From JAGZEG01 sp963930185 (lineage in GTDB: Bacteria > Actinomycetota > Coriobacteriia > Coriobacteriales > UMGS124): a DNA stretch of 64,000 bases. Positions 1-11,400 of the stretch are shown one piece after another; position 1 is the stretch's first letter; each line of letters begins with the position of its first letter. The DNA lies in NCBI GenBank assembly GCA_963930185.1, contig CAWVLT010000002.1:62001-126000 (forward strand), given 5' to 3'. Made by a program: the position numbers and the translations under genes. The notes under the pieces are model-generated. The model searched no databases. It saw only the letters and a program-made list of their open reading frames with translations, and had not been told where the DNA came from.

Positions 1-181
1 AGAAGCCATCGGCCACATATTCGAGAAGTACTACCGGGCCGACAAGGACAAGACTACCGGGCTTGGCCTGGCGATCGCAAAGAACATCGCAGACATCCAC
101 CGCGGTTCGATATCCGTCACGAGCGTCGTGGGCGCTGGCAGCACGTTTGAGATCACGCTGCCGGCGCTTGATGAGTCCTAG
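1..181 (+). CDS. Sensor histidine kinase, C-terminal end only (partial)
   Basis: The window opens inside a gene; reading from base 2 gives about 59 residues to a TAG at 179-181. They are the end of a GHKL ATPase domain: an F-box-like segment IFEKYYRAD, the G2 box TGLGLAIAK, and the closing strand pattern GSISVTSVVGAGSTFEITLP. This is the ATP-lid and last beta strands of a two-component kinase that phosphorylates a response regulator. Its sensor domain, dimerisation histidine and partner regulator lie outside the window, so the signal cannot be inferred. It is unrelated in position to the complete PhoR-like kinase at 57-59 kb. Confidence 0.9.
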   Translation, partial: EAIGHIFEKYYRADKDKTTGLGLAIAKNIADIHRGSISVTSVVGAGSTFEITLPALDES

Positions 182-340
182 CCAGCTGCACCAAGCCGCA
201 AGCCGCTCTTTCCGACAGGGCTGCCGACAGGACCGAATAGCAGCTCGGTTGAAGAGCGACCAGATCCGAAGCGCAGCGACACCCGATGCAGGCAGCGCGG
301 GTATAAGACCCGTGACCGGAACGAGTGCGAGAGGACCCCG

Positions 341-1318
341 ATGAAACTGGATGATATTCCCGAGCAGCCATACCAGCGCAAGGGCGAGCCGGACTCCCCG
401 CAGGTACGCCGACGTTACTGGAACACGGCCTTTGGGCTGCAGGAGGTCGACGGGCTGGCACCGTCCGACTACGCGCGCAACCTGGCTGACCAGAACGTGG
501 AGGGCACCCTTACGCTTGCGGAGGTTGGAACCCAGCTGCGCGGGTATTATCGCGCCGGCGGCGACCCCGACCACGACGGGGCCGCTGCATCGCGCGAACC
601 GCTGACAGGCGAGTCCGAGGGCGCATCCAACCTGACGGATCGGACGAGCGAGGCCGACCTCGTGAGCCACCGCATCGTGGAAATGCTCGAGGACAGCTCG
701 TTCATCCTGGGCCCCGGGTTCCTTTCAACGATACACCGACGCCTCTTCGCAGACCTCGACCCGACGGCATACCGTCCCGGCGAGTTCAAGACCGAGCAGC
801 TCATCAAACCAGAAATCGTCCTGAACGGCGACAGCGTATTCTATGCACCACCCGAGATGTACGACGCCATGCTGCGTATGCTGTTTGCACGCGAAAGCCA
901 GTACGAGTACGGCTACGACTTCTCCCCCGCCGACTGTACAAACTTCAGCACGTTCATCGCACGTGTATGGCAGATCCATCCGTTTTTTGAGGGGAACACG
1001 AGAACTGTCGCCGTGTTCAGCGAGCTCTACCTGCGTGATCTGGGATTTGACGTCAACAACCGCGCGTTCGAAAAGCATGCTGGATACTTTCGAGACGCCC
1101 TCGTCAGGGCGAACTACCGCAACCGAAAGGTGCACGTGGAGTTTGACCTCTCGTTTCTCGAGGCGTTCTTCCGCCATGCCGTGCTCGGTGAGTCGCATGA
1201 GCTCACCCGTGACAAGCTCATGTGCCGCGAGATGTTCGAGCACCCGAAAGCGCTGCGCAACGCCACGCAGGCCGATGCGCTTGCGGTGCGCAGGTACCTG
1301 GCCGAGATGGAGCGATGA
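341..1318 (+). CDS. Fic/DOC family protein (probable AMP-transferase)
   Basis: 325 residues. Fic proteins transfer a nucleotide part, usually AMP, to hydroxyl groups of target proteins. The core motif is intact: H213-PFFEGNTR-221 matches HxFx(D/E)GN(K/R)xxR with catalytic His213. The flap region that docks targets is also present (YRPGEFKTEQ and VFYAPPEMYDAML, about 144-177). Near the N-terminus DQNVEG (50-55) sits where class II Fic proteins carry the autoinhibitory (S/T)xxxE(G/N) helix; Glu54 would be the inhibitory glutamate, although Asp replaces the usual Ser/Thr. That assignment is inference. The ATG is preceded by a GAGAGGA ribosome site. The gene is alone, convergent with the flavin reductase, with no obvious antitoxin partner, which fits a self-inhibited Fic. 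Confidence 0.9.
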   Translation: MKLDDIPEQPYQRKGEPDSPQVRRRYWNTAFGLQEVDGLAPSDYARNLADQNVEGTLTLAEVGTQLRGYYRAGGDPDHDGAAASREPLTGESEGASNLTDRTSEADLVSHRIVEMLEDSSFILGPGFLSTIHRRLFADLDPTAYRPGEFKTEQLIKPEIVLNGDSVFYAPPEMYDAMLRMLFARESQYEYGYDFSPADCTNFSTFIARVWQIHPFFEGNTRTVAVFSELYLRDLGFDVNNRAFEKHAGYFRDALVRANYRNRKVHVEFDLSFLEAFFRHAVLGESHELTRDKLMCREMFEHPKALRNATQADALAVRRYLAEMER

Positions 1319-1351
1319 CATCGGCGAGCCACCGCGCTCCATCCTGTGGCG

Positions 1352-1861
1352 CTACCCCCGTACCAGCGCCTTCTCGATCTCGCCGATGTACATGGTGTGG
1401 TAGTCGCGCTCGGGATACAGGCCAGCCGGGAATTCCTGGTCCACGAAGCCCTCACCGCCAAGCTCGACCGCATAGAACTTGCGGCACACCAAGATGAGGT
1501 CGGCCTCCTCAAAGGCGGTCGTTCCGTCGAGATACAGCGGCGTGAGGCCGGCCTCGGCTATCTTGTCCCCGTCGCGGCCCGACTTGGTACCGAGCAGCTG
1601 CAGCGCGTCGCGATACTGCTCGCCAAAGAACGTCAGCGTGAAGCGCTCGGCCGCGTCGACGAACTGCTTGGTATAGCGCGGCTCACGGATGTAGCACGTC
1701 GCAACGTTGCGCCCCCAGACCACGCCCAGACCACCCCAGCTCGCCGTCATGGTGTTATGGCTCGCCTCGTCACCTGCCGTGACGAGCATCCACTGGCGGC
1801 CGATGGCGTCGAAGGGATTGATGGCGAGCTCGGTGAGGCTCTTCTCGACGAACGCTGGCAT
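1352..1861 (-). CDS. Flavin reductase-like protein (FMN-binding split barrel)
   Basis: 169 residues of the flavoredoxin / flavin reductase family, which binds FMN and passes electrons from NAD(P)H or redox partners to flavin. Family features seen are the opening PFDAIGRQWMLVTAG, the segment HNTMTASWGGLGVVWGR that forms the flavin pocket in the family, and RYTKQFVDAAERFTLTFF. The length is normal. The start has a strong AAGGAGGA site 6 bases upstream. It is a monocistronic minus-strand gene whose 3' end faces the Fic gene. The electron donor and physiological partner cannot be told from sequence. Confidence 0.85.
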   Translation of the reverse strand: MPAFVEKSLTELAINPFDAIGRQWMLVTAGDEASHNTMTASWGGLGVVWGRNVATCYIREPRYTKQFVDAAERFTLTFFGEQYRDALQLLGTKSGRDGDKIAEAGLTPLYLDGTTAFEEADLILVCRKFYAVELGGEGFVDQEFPAGLYPERDYHTMYIGEIEKALVRG

Positions 1862-1934
1862 GGAATCCTCCTTCGGGGAATGTCGCGCGGGACGTACCCG
1901 CCTGACCGCATGATAGCAGACGTGCTTGCGGCGG

Positions 1935-2158
1935 ATTTGGCCGATACATCCAGAAAATGGGGGATCGGACTACATTGGAGCCGACTCCATGACGAACGGC
2001 TTCTGGCAAGCAATGCATGGCCACTAGAAAAGATGCAGGTAGATACGGGTGCCCTGGTCAGGCCCCCTCGATAACCATCGTTTCCGCGTGGCTTTAGCCC
2101 GAAACGACGCGCCCGCAACGTAGTCCGATCCCCATTTTTCTGGTGATAACTGGCCATT
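1935..2158. repeat. Intergenic element D: about 45-bp inverted arms around variable interior
   Basis: The left arm core CAGAAAATGGGGGATCGGAC (1951-1970) is matched in inverted orientation by GTAGTCCGATCCCCATTTTT from 2120. The similarity extends outward through TTGGCCGATA on the left and its counterpart TGGCCAGTTA on the right. The arms enclose about 145 bp without a convincing gene. Total length is 224 bp, nearly that of elements A-C, but the arm sequence belongs to a different subtype. It sits between the flavin reductase start and the adhesin 3' end. Confidence 0.7.
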
Positions 2159-2215
2159 TGGCTGCACGGCATTTGCTCGCGTGACATTTGGCCGCATGGC
2201 GTCTGGCCGCACGGC
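2156..2215. repeat. Four imperfect 15-bp tandem repeats
   Basis: Four consecutive 15-mers begin at 2156, 2171, 2186 and 2201, for example ATTTGGCTGCACGGC and ATTTGGCCGCATGGC. The second copy is the most diverged. They lie directly after element D and before the adhesin terminator. Confidence 0.7.
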
Positions 2216-2249
2216 GCTGTTTGCGAGCGGCGGCGACAGAGGAACGGCA

Positions 2250-2283
2250 AGAGAAAGGGGCCCGGGATCCAGTCCCGAGCCCC
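2250..2283 (-). terminator. Rho-independent terminator of the giant adhesin gene
   Basis: GGGGCCCGGGA (2257-2267) pairs with TCCCGAGCCCC (2273-2283) with one mismatch. On the minus strand the stem is followed by TTTCTCTT. It lies about 125 bp past the adhesin stop codon. Confidence 0.75.
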
Positions 2284-2308
2284 TCGTCTAGCAGACTATC
2301 GGGCGCCT

Positions 2309-2341
2309 ATCGGACGTCCATCGGCATCGGACGTCCATCGG
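2309..2341. repeat. Two copies of a 16-bp direct repeat
   Basis: ATCGGACGTCCATCGG occurs at 2309-2324 and again, identically, at 2326-2341, one base apart, between the adhesin stop and its terminator. Its role is unknown. Confidence 0.7.
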
Positions 2342-2407
2342 ATGGTCGCGCCTTTCCCGCACCACCCGTCGCTCATACCGCCCGTCGTCCGTACCGACCG
2401 TCGCGCG

Positions 2408-5400
2408 CTACACCTTGCGACGCCCGCCGTCCGGGTGGCGACGGATCAGCAGCCCGAGGCCGCCGAGGAGCAGCGCGGAGCCGAGCCCCAGCGACAGCAG
2501 CGCCGTCGTGGGATCGGTCGTGTCGCCCGTCTTGGGGACGCCGTCCTTGTTCTGCGTGATCGGCGTATTGGTGACGACCAGGCCGTCACCTGCCTCGTAC
2601 AGGGCAAAGCCGTCCGCCTTGTCAGTCAGCTCGAGCGTGCCGTCGGCGTGGACCAGCAGCGTGGCGTCGGCCTCGAGGAGCACGTAGCCCTCGGGCGCCG
2701 CGATCTCGCTCACGACGTAGGTCTCGCCGGCAACGAGCGCCGCGTCGAGGCTGATGCGCCCGTCGGCGTCCGTGGTGAACTGCTTGGCGGTCGAGCCGTC
2801 GGCAAACGCGCCGCGGATCTCGAACTTGGCGCCAGCCAGCACCGCACCCGAAGCGGAGACCTTGGTCAGACCGGTCTCGATGGACTCGTCGGTAGCGACG
2901 AGGCCAACGCCTTCGGAGGCAAGCTGATAGCCTCGCGGCATGTTGCCCGAGACGCTCAGCGAGCCGTCCTCGCCCACCGTGAACGTGACCGGGTCGGCGA
3001 TGAGCTCGTAGCCGGCGGGTGCCTTGGTCTCGGTCAGCACGTAGGTGCCGCCGGCGACCAGCTGTGCAGAGAGCGTCACGAGCGAGGTCTCGGTCATCTG
3101 GATGGCCAGCGCCTCGTTCGTGCCGTCGGCGAACGCGGAGCCCTCGGCCGGGGCTAGGGTGAACTCCGCGCCGGCCAGCGCGTTCGTCGAGCCGTCCGCA
3201 AGCGCGCCGAGCTTCTCGAGCGTGAACTCGATGGGCTCGTCGACTGCGGTGAGCTGCGCCACGCCGCCCTCGCCCTCAGAAACCGACCACGCGGCGTCGG
3301 CGCCCTCGGCCAGGGCGATGGAGCCGTCCTCGCCCACCATGAAGGTGGCCGGGGCGGCGAGCTCGTAGCCCAGCGGTGCCTTGGTCTCGGTCAGCACGTA
3401 GCTGCCGCCCGCGACCAGCTGTGCGAAGGGCAGCTCGACCGATCCGTCCTCGCCGGAGACCGCCAGGGCGACCGGCTCGGAGGAGCCGTCGGCGAACGCG
3501 GAGCCCTCGGCCGGGGCCAGGGTGAACTCGGCGCCGGGCAGGGCGGTGCCGTCGGGCGCGGCCTTCAGCAGGCGCGCCTCGATGGGCTCGTCAGTAGCAG
3601 AGATGACCTCGTACGCACCGTCGGGATCCGCCTGCACCGACCAGGCCGAGTCGCTGCCTTCGGCGAGGGAGATCGTGCCGTCCTCGTTCACGAGGAACGT
3701 GACGGGCTCGACCAGCTCGTAGCCCAGCGGCGCCTTGGTCTCGGTCAGGGTGTAGGTATTGCCCGAAGCGAGGGTCGCGGCGCCGAAATCGATGACGCCG
3801 TTCTCGTCAGTCGGGCCAACGACAACCGCATCGGTCGAGCCGTCGGCGAACGCCGAGCCCTCGGCCGGGGCCAGGGCGAACTCGGCGCCAGCCAGAGGCA
3901 GCGCAGCTCCATCGGAGCCCATGCCGCTCTTGAGCAGCTGGACCCTGACAGGCTCGTCCGCGGCGGTCAACGTCACCACGCCAGCCTCGTCCTGAGAAAC
4001 CGACCAGACGGCCGTGTCGGTGCCCTCGGCCAGCGTGAGCATGCCGTCATCGCCCACCGTGAAGGTGAGCGAGCCCTCGATGAGCTCGTAGCCGGCCGGG
4101 GCCTTGGCCTCGGTCAGCACGTAGGTGCCGCCGGCAACCAGGGTCGCGGGCTCGACGGTGACGACGCCGTCCTCGCCGGAGGCCGCCAGGGCGACCGGCT
4201 CGGTGGAGCCGTCGGCGAACGTGGAACCCTCGGCCGGGGCCAGGGTGAACTCCGCGCCGGCCAGGACCTGCTGGTCCTCGCCCTCGGGAGCCGCGTCCAC
4301 CTTGACGATCTGGACCTCGACGGGCTCGTCGGCAGCGGTGAGGGTTACCATGCCGTCCTCGCCCTCGGAGACCGACCAGGCGGTGTCGGTGCCGGTGGCC
4401 AGCGCCAGCGCGCCGTCCTCGCCCACCGTGAAGGTGACAGGCTCGACGAGCTCGTAGCCCGCGGGAGCCTTGGTCTCGGTCAGGGTGTAGCTTCCGCCCG
4501 CGACCAGCTGGGCGAAGGGCAGCTCGACAGAGCCGTCCTCGCCGGAGGCCGCAAGGGCGACCGGCTCGGAGGAGCCGTCGGCGAAGGCCGAGCCCTCGGC
4601 CGGGGCCAGGGTGAACTCGGCACCGGCAAGGGTCACGGGGGCGGCGGGGGCAGAGCCCTCCTCGCCCTCCGCGTCGCCCTCGGCAGCCTCGGAAGCAGCG
4701 CTCACCTTGATGAGCTTGCCCTCGATGGCCTCGTCGACCGCGGCGATCTGTGCCATGCCGTCCTCGGTCTCGGAGACCGACCAGGCCGCACCAGCGCCTT
4801 CGGCAAGTTCGATCGTGCCGTCGGCGGCGACCGTGAACGTAAGTGCGTCTATGAGCTCGTAGCCGGCCGGGGCCTTGGTCTCGGTCAGCACGTAGGTGCC
4901 GCCGGCGACCAGGTTGGCCGAACCCAGGCTGACGGCGCCGTCGGCGCCGGTCGGGCCCACGGCCACGGCGTCGGTCGTGCCGTCGGCGAACGTGGAGCCC
5001 TCAGCGGGCTCGAGCGTGAACTCGGCGCCGGCCAGCGGGCCGGTGGTGCCGTCGGCCAGCTCGCCGGACTTGGCAAGCTGGGCCTCGATGGGTTCGTCGC
5101 TGACGGTCAGCACGGCGATGCCGCCGTCATCGGTGACCGACCAGACGGTCGTGTCGGTGTCAGCGGCGAGCGCGAGCGCGCCGTCCTCGCCCACCGTGAA
5201 GGTGGCCGGGGCCGCCAGCTCGTAGCCCTCAGGCGCCGTCACCTCGGTGAGCGTGTAGGTGTCGCTCACCACCATCCAGGCGAAGGGCAGGTCCACCGAG
5301 CCGTCCTCGCCGGTAGCGAACAGGCGGGCCGGCTCGGTGGAGCCGTCGGCAAAGGCAGAGCCCTCGGCCGGTGCCAGCTCGAACTCGGCACCCGCCAGCG

Positions 5401-8400
5401 GCGTGCCGTCGGAGGAAGTCTTCACGAGGCGACCCTCCACGGGCTCGTCGGTGGCGATGATCGAGATCCTGTCGCCGCGAAGCAGGATGTTCGCGGGCTG
5501 GGATCCCCCTACGGGGCCAATGAGCTCGCCGCTGGACATCACCATGAACATGAACTCCTCGTCGAGCAGCTCGTAGCCCGCAGGAGCCTTGGTCTCGATG
5601 AGGGTGTAGATCTCCCACTCCATGAACTGCGCGGTGATGGTGGCCGTGCCGTCCTCGCCCGTGACGACCGTCAAGGGCTCGGTAGAGCCGTCGGCGAAGG
5701 TGGAGCCCTCGTCGGGGATGATCTGGAACTCGGCGCCGGCCAGCGGGCCAAGCGTGCCGTCGGCCAGCTCACCCTCCTTCTCGATGGTGATCACGATGGG
5801 CTCGTCAACCGCGGTCACGGTCGCGATGCCGTCCTCCTCGGAGAACGACCAGACCGCGTCGTCAGTGCCCTCGGGGAACGTGAGGGTGCCGTCGGCGTTC
5901 ACCGTGACGGTGACGTCGTCCATCAGCTCGTAGCCGGGCGCGCACATGCTCTCTCTCAGAACGTAGTCGCTACCAGCGACCAGCTGGGCGAAGGGCAGCT
6001 CGGCCACGCCGTTCTCGTCGGTGCAGTCAAGCTGGATCCTGTCGTCCGAGCCGTCAGCGAAGGTGAAGCCGTCTTCCGGCCAGATGGTGAACACGGCGCC
6101 CTGGAGCACGGTGCCGTCGGGGGCGGTCTTGACGAGGCGGATCTCGATGGGCTCGTCGGTGGTGACGATCTTGACGCCCGTGCCATCGACGGCGTAGGCG
6201 TCAGCGGACTCGGCATCCTCAGCCGCGTACACGGTGCCGTCGGGGGCCACGGTGAACGTGAAAGCGCCCTCGATGAGCTCGTAGCCGGCCGGGGCCTTCG
6301 TCTCGGTCAGCACGTAGGTGTTATCGGCGACCAGGGCGGCGGACGGGACGTCGATGGAGCCGTCCTCGCCGGAGGCCGACAGGGTCAGCGGCTCGGAGGA
6401 GCCGTCGGCGAACGTGGAGCCCTCGGCGGGCTCGAGCGTGAACTCGGCGCCGGCCAGCGGGCCGGTGGTGCCGTCGGCCAGCTCGCCCTGCTTGGCGATG
6501 GAGATCTCGACGGGCTCGTCCTTGGCGGTGAGGACTGCCGTGGTCTCAGTGTTGTTGACAGACCAGGCCGCACCTGCGCCCTCGACGATCAGCAGCGTGC
6601 CGTCGGCCCTGACCGTGAAGGTCATCGGGTCGGCCAGCTCGTAGCCGAGGGGTGCCGTGATCTCGGTTAGCACGTAGCTTTCCCCCGCCACGAGCATGGC
6701 AGACGGAAGCTCCACCGAGCCGTCCTGCGCACTCGGGTCAAGCTCGATGGCAGCGCTTGAACCGTCGGCGAACGTGGACTCGCCGGCAGGCTGCAGCTCG
6801 AAAATCGCGCCGTTCAGCGCCTTGCCGTCGAGGGACTGCTTGACGAGTCCAGCCTCGATGGGCTCGTCCTTGGCGGTAAGCACCGCCGTGCCGCCGTCGG
6901 CAGCGACCGACCAGGCGGCCGTATCCGCATCGGCGGCGAGCTCGAGCGTGCCGTCCTCGCCCACCGTGAAGGTGAGCGGGGCAACCAGCTCGTAGCCAGC
7001 CGGGGCCTTGGTCTCCGTCAGCACGTAAGTGCCGCCGGCGACCAGGGTGGCGGGCTCGATGGAGACGACGCCCTGCGCATCGCTCTCGGTCAGGGCGATG
7101 GGGTCAACGGAGTCGTCGGCGAACGTCGAGCCGTCCGCAGGCGCCAGCTCGAACTCGGCGCCAGGAAGTGCGGCACCGTCGAGCGAGGTCTTGACCAGCC
7201 GGGCCTCGATGGGCTCGTCGGTAGCAGTGAGGATCGCCATGCCGGCGTCGTCCTCGGAGACCGACCAGGCGGGGTCTGCGGGGACGTCCAGGTGCAGAGT
7301 GCCGTCGGACAGCACCGTGAACCTGACGGGATTTGCCAGCTCGTAGCCCGCCGGGGCCTTGGTCTCCGCCAGTTTGTACATACCACCGGCTATCAGGGTG
7401 GCGGACTCGATGGAGATGACACCGTCCTCACCGGTGGGGCCAAGCTGCTTTGGCGTGGTGGTTCCGTCGGCAAACGTCGTGCCGCCGATGACCGAGAGCG
7501 TAAACTCGGCGCCGGCCAGGGGCTCGGGGGTCGGAGCCTCACCCTCCTCGCCGGCCTCGGTGCTGGCAGGAGCGCTCACCTTGGCGACCTGGATCTCGAT
7601 GGGCTCGTCAGCCGCGGTGAGCGTGACGCCGTCCTCGGAGACCGACCAGGCAGCGTCGGTGCCGGCGGCGAGCTCAAAGGTGCCGTCCGCACCCACCGTG
7701 AAGGTGGCGGGCTCGACCAGCTCGTAGCCCAGCGGCGCCTTAGTCTCGGTCAGGGTGTAGCTGTTGCCTGCGACCAGCTGGGCAAAGGGCAGCTCGATGG
7801 AGCCGTCCTCGCCGGAGGGCACAAGCGTCTTGGTGCCGGTCGTGCCGTCGGCGAACGCGGAGCCCTCGGCGGGCTTGAGCCCGAACTCGGCGCCGGGCAG
7901 CGGCCCGGCGGTCGCGCTCTCGGCGTCGCCCTCGCCCTCGGCCGCGTCGGAGGCGGCGCTCACCTTGACGAGCGTACCCTCGATGGGCTCGTCGGTGGCT
8001 ACGATGCGCACGCCACCGTCGGTGATCTCAAACGCGGCGGGCGGCGTAGTGCCCTCGGTCGCGGACACGGTGCCGTCGGCGGCCACGGTGAACGTGAAGG
8101 CGCCCTCGATGAGCTCGTAGCCGGCCGGGGCCTTGGTCTCGGTCAGCTCGTAGGTGTCGCCGGCTACCAGGGTCGCGGAGGGGACGTCGATAGAGCCGTC
8201 GCCATCGCCATCGGAGAGCTCGATCTTATCGGTCGAGCCGTTGGCGAACGCGGAGTCCTTCGCCGGTGCGAGCTCGAACTCGGCGCCGGCAAGTGGGCCG
8301 GTGGTGCCGTCGGCCAGCTCGCCCTGCTTGGCGATGGTGATCTCGACGGGCTCGTCCTTGGCGGTGAGCACCGCCGTGCCGCCGTCGGCAGCGACCGACC

Positions 8401-11400
8401 AGGCGGCGTCGGATCCACCGGCAAGCGTCAGGGTGCCGTCCTCGCCCACCGTGAAGGTGACGGGATCAGCCAGCTCGTAACCGGCCGGGGCCGTAACCTC
8501 GTTCACCACGTAGCTGTTGCCAGCAACGAGCAAGGCCGAGTCGATCGAGACGACGCCGCTTGCACCGGAGGCGGCAAGCGTCCTGGCGTCGGTGGAGCCG
8601 TTCGCAAACGCGGAGCCGTCGGTCGGCTCGATCGTGAACACGGCATCAGCAAGCGGCGTGCCGTCATTGGCGGACACCTTGACGAGCTGCATCTCGATGG
8701 GCTCGTCGGTGGCAACGATGGTGAGCTCGTCGGTCGCAGTTGCATCAACCTCGTAGGCCTGGGGCAGCGTGCCAACCGCAATCGCCCCGTCCGCGTCGAC
8801 CGTCAGGGTGAACTCGCCGGCAAGGGCCTCGTAGCCGGCCGGAGGCGCGGCCTCGCGGACCACGTAGCTGTTGTTGGCCTTGAGCTGCGCCATCAGGCAT
8901 GCATAGCCGTCCTCGCCCGTCCGCAGGGTGATGGAGCCACTCTGCTGGTCGTAATCGTCGCCAAGCGCACCGGGGTTCACGAAGGAGCTGCCCTGCGCGG
9001 GCGTCACTGTGAACTCGGCGCCCGCGAGGCCGGCGTCAGCGCCCTGCGCGCCCTCGGCGACCTTGTGGATCGCAAAGCCGATAGGCTCGTTGGTGATCGT
9101 CACGATGACGACCGTACCGCTGCCCTCGGGCCGCGTCTGCACCTGGTAGCCCGCGGAGATCGACGCCTGGTCAACCTGGGCCACGCCGTTGTCATCGATG
9201 GCGAACGTAAGCCGGCCATCGTTGGGCACGTAGCCGTCGGGCGCCGCGACCTCGTAGATGGTGTACTGCTCGCCGGTCTTGAGCTCGCCGTTGGCGATGT
9301 CGATCCGGCCGTGCTCGTCCGTGGTGTAGTCGTGCCACGTGGACGCGCTGCCGTTCAGCTCGCCAAGCAGGCGGAAGGTCACGCCGGACAGGCGCGAACC
9401 GTCGGAGCTCTGCTTGATGAACTGGAGGTGGATCGGGGTGTTCTCGGCGACGAAGGTGTAGCCGTTGTCGGCCGAGGCCGCAAAGCCGACAGGCAGGTCG
9501 CCCTGGACCTCAAGCGAGCCGTCGGCCTGGACCTCCACGACCAGCGCGCCGGGGATGGCCGCATAGCCCTCGGGCGCGGCCGTCTCCTCGATGCTGTACG
9601 TGTCGCCGACCACGAGCTGCGCCGTCAGCGAGAACTCGGTGCCCGCTGCGTTGGCGGTCAGCTGGCGAGCCCCGGTCGTGCCGTCGGCGAAAGTGCTGCC
9701 GGCCTGGGGCGTGATGGTGAACTCGGCACCCGCAAGCGGCTGCTCGTCGCCGTCGACCTTCTGGATGACGACGCTCGTGGGCTCGTTGGTCATCGGAGTG
9801 CCCGTGAGGTTGGCCGTGAGGGAGTCACGGCCGATGGTGAACGCGTCCGTGGCCGTGGGCGTTGCGCCCGCGGGATCCGCCGGCGGCAGGTAGCCGTCGA
9901 CCGAGGCCGTCTCCACGAAGCGATACGTGCCCCACAGAAGGCCGCTCACGCTGATCTGGCCGGCCGTTCCACTCGTGCCCTGGCCGCCCAGGCCGCTGTT
10001 GTCGGCGTTGAGGGCGTAGGACATGCCCGTCTTAAGGCCCGTGACCACGTCCTTCCAGGTGGCCCGCTCGCCCATGCCCTGCTGCACCTGCAGCGTGAAG
10101 GTGGCACCGTCAAGCGCCGCGCCGTTGAGGCCGGCCTTCTTCATGGTGGCGGTGCCGGTCAGGCGGTCGTTGGGAACGCCGTTGGCGTCAATCGTGCCGC
10201 GACTGACCGCCAGGTCGATGGTCGTCTGGTCGTCCGCGTCGGTCAGGTCGAACGTCTCGCCTTGGTCGGCGTTCTCGATGGTGAACGTCGCGATGAGGCT
10301 ATTCTCGTTCGTCACGTCGTAGCCGGGGTTGGACACCTCGATCAGCTGGTACACGCCCTTCTTGCTGAGAGGAAGGGTGAGCGTGCCGTCGTCACCGGTC
10401 GTGAAGGTGCCGACCTCCGTCCAGGCGTAGTGCACGTTATAGTCACTTTCCGCGTGCCACATGAGCTTGAACTCGGCACCGGCGATGCCCGCCTTGTCAG
10501 CGGTGTCGGCGTCGTACTTCACAAGGGTTGCCTTTGCCGAGAACGCCGTGTTGTCGAGCGACACGGTGGCCGTCCCGCCATGACCCGTCTCGCCTTGGGC
10601 GGGATCCTGGCTGATAGTCACCTTGCTGGACGTGACCGTCGTGCCGGGGTCATACGCGCCGGCGGCAAAGTCGGTCTCCACGAAGTAGTACGTGCCGGGC
10701 AGCAGGCCATCGGACAGGCGCGTGCGCTTGCCGTCCTCGGGCGTCAGGAACTCGACGTCCTTGCCATCGTCGGCGGACGACCATATGCCGTCGGAGCCCA
10801 CGATCAGGCCCTCGGCCACCTTCTCGTCAGCGCCATTCTCACCCGTGCCCACGCGGTACAGGTCGAACGTGGAGCCACTCGCGAGCGAGCCGTTGCCGCC
10901 CACGGTCTTGGTGAGCTTGATATGCGCGCGGAACACGGGGTCGACCATCTTGATGGTGACGGTGCCGCCGGGGTTGTCACCCGTTGCGCTCACGGCGCCG
11001 GTCGTCTTGGAGTTGATAGCGCCCGTGCTGGAGATGGTGAAGGGAACGTCGTTGGCCTTCGCATGGTTCTCGGGCACCGCGCCCGTCTCGACGAGCTTGT
11101 AGCTGCCCGCCTTGAGGCCCACGATGAAGCCGGCGTTGTCATTGGTCATCTGGATTGCGCCGGAGGTGTTGGCACCGCCGTTGCCAAAGCCGTTCGGCCA
11201 CACGGAGCCGGTCGGCGTGCCCTCGCGCCACACGTAGCTCGACACGGCTCCGTCGCCGGCACGCTGCCACACCGCGTAGGTCGTGGCGCCGTCGGTCGAC
11301 ATCACGGCGAGTTCGACGCCATTCAGCTGCTCGCCGCCCTGCCAGTCGTTCACCTTGTCAAGCGTGAAGCGCGTGACGACGTTGGTGATGGCGGTGTTGG

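Noticed and set aside
1862..2250. Small overlapping frames with RPN/RPD-type five-residue repeats in the gap before the adhesin
   Set aside because: The repeats come from the 15-bp tandem DNA repeat; no ribosome site, and the frame runs through the inverted-repeat element.
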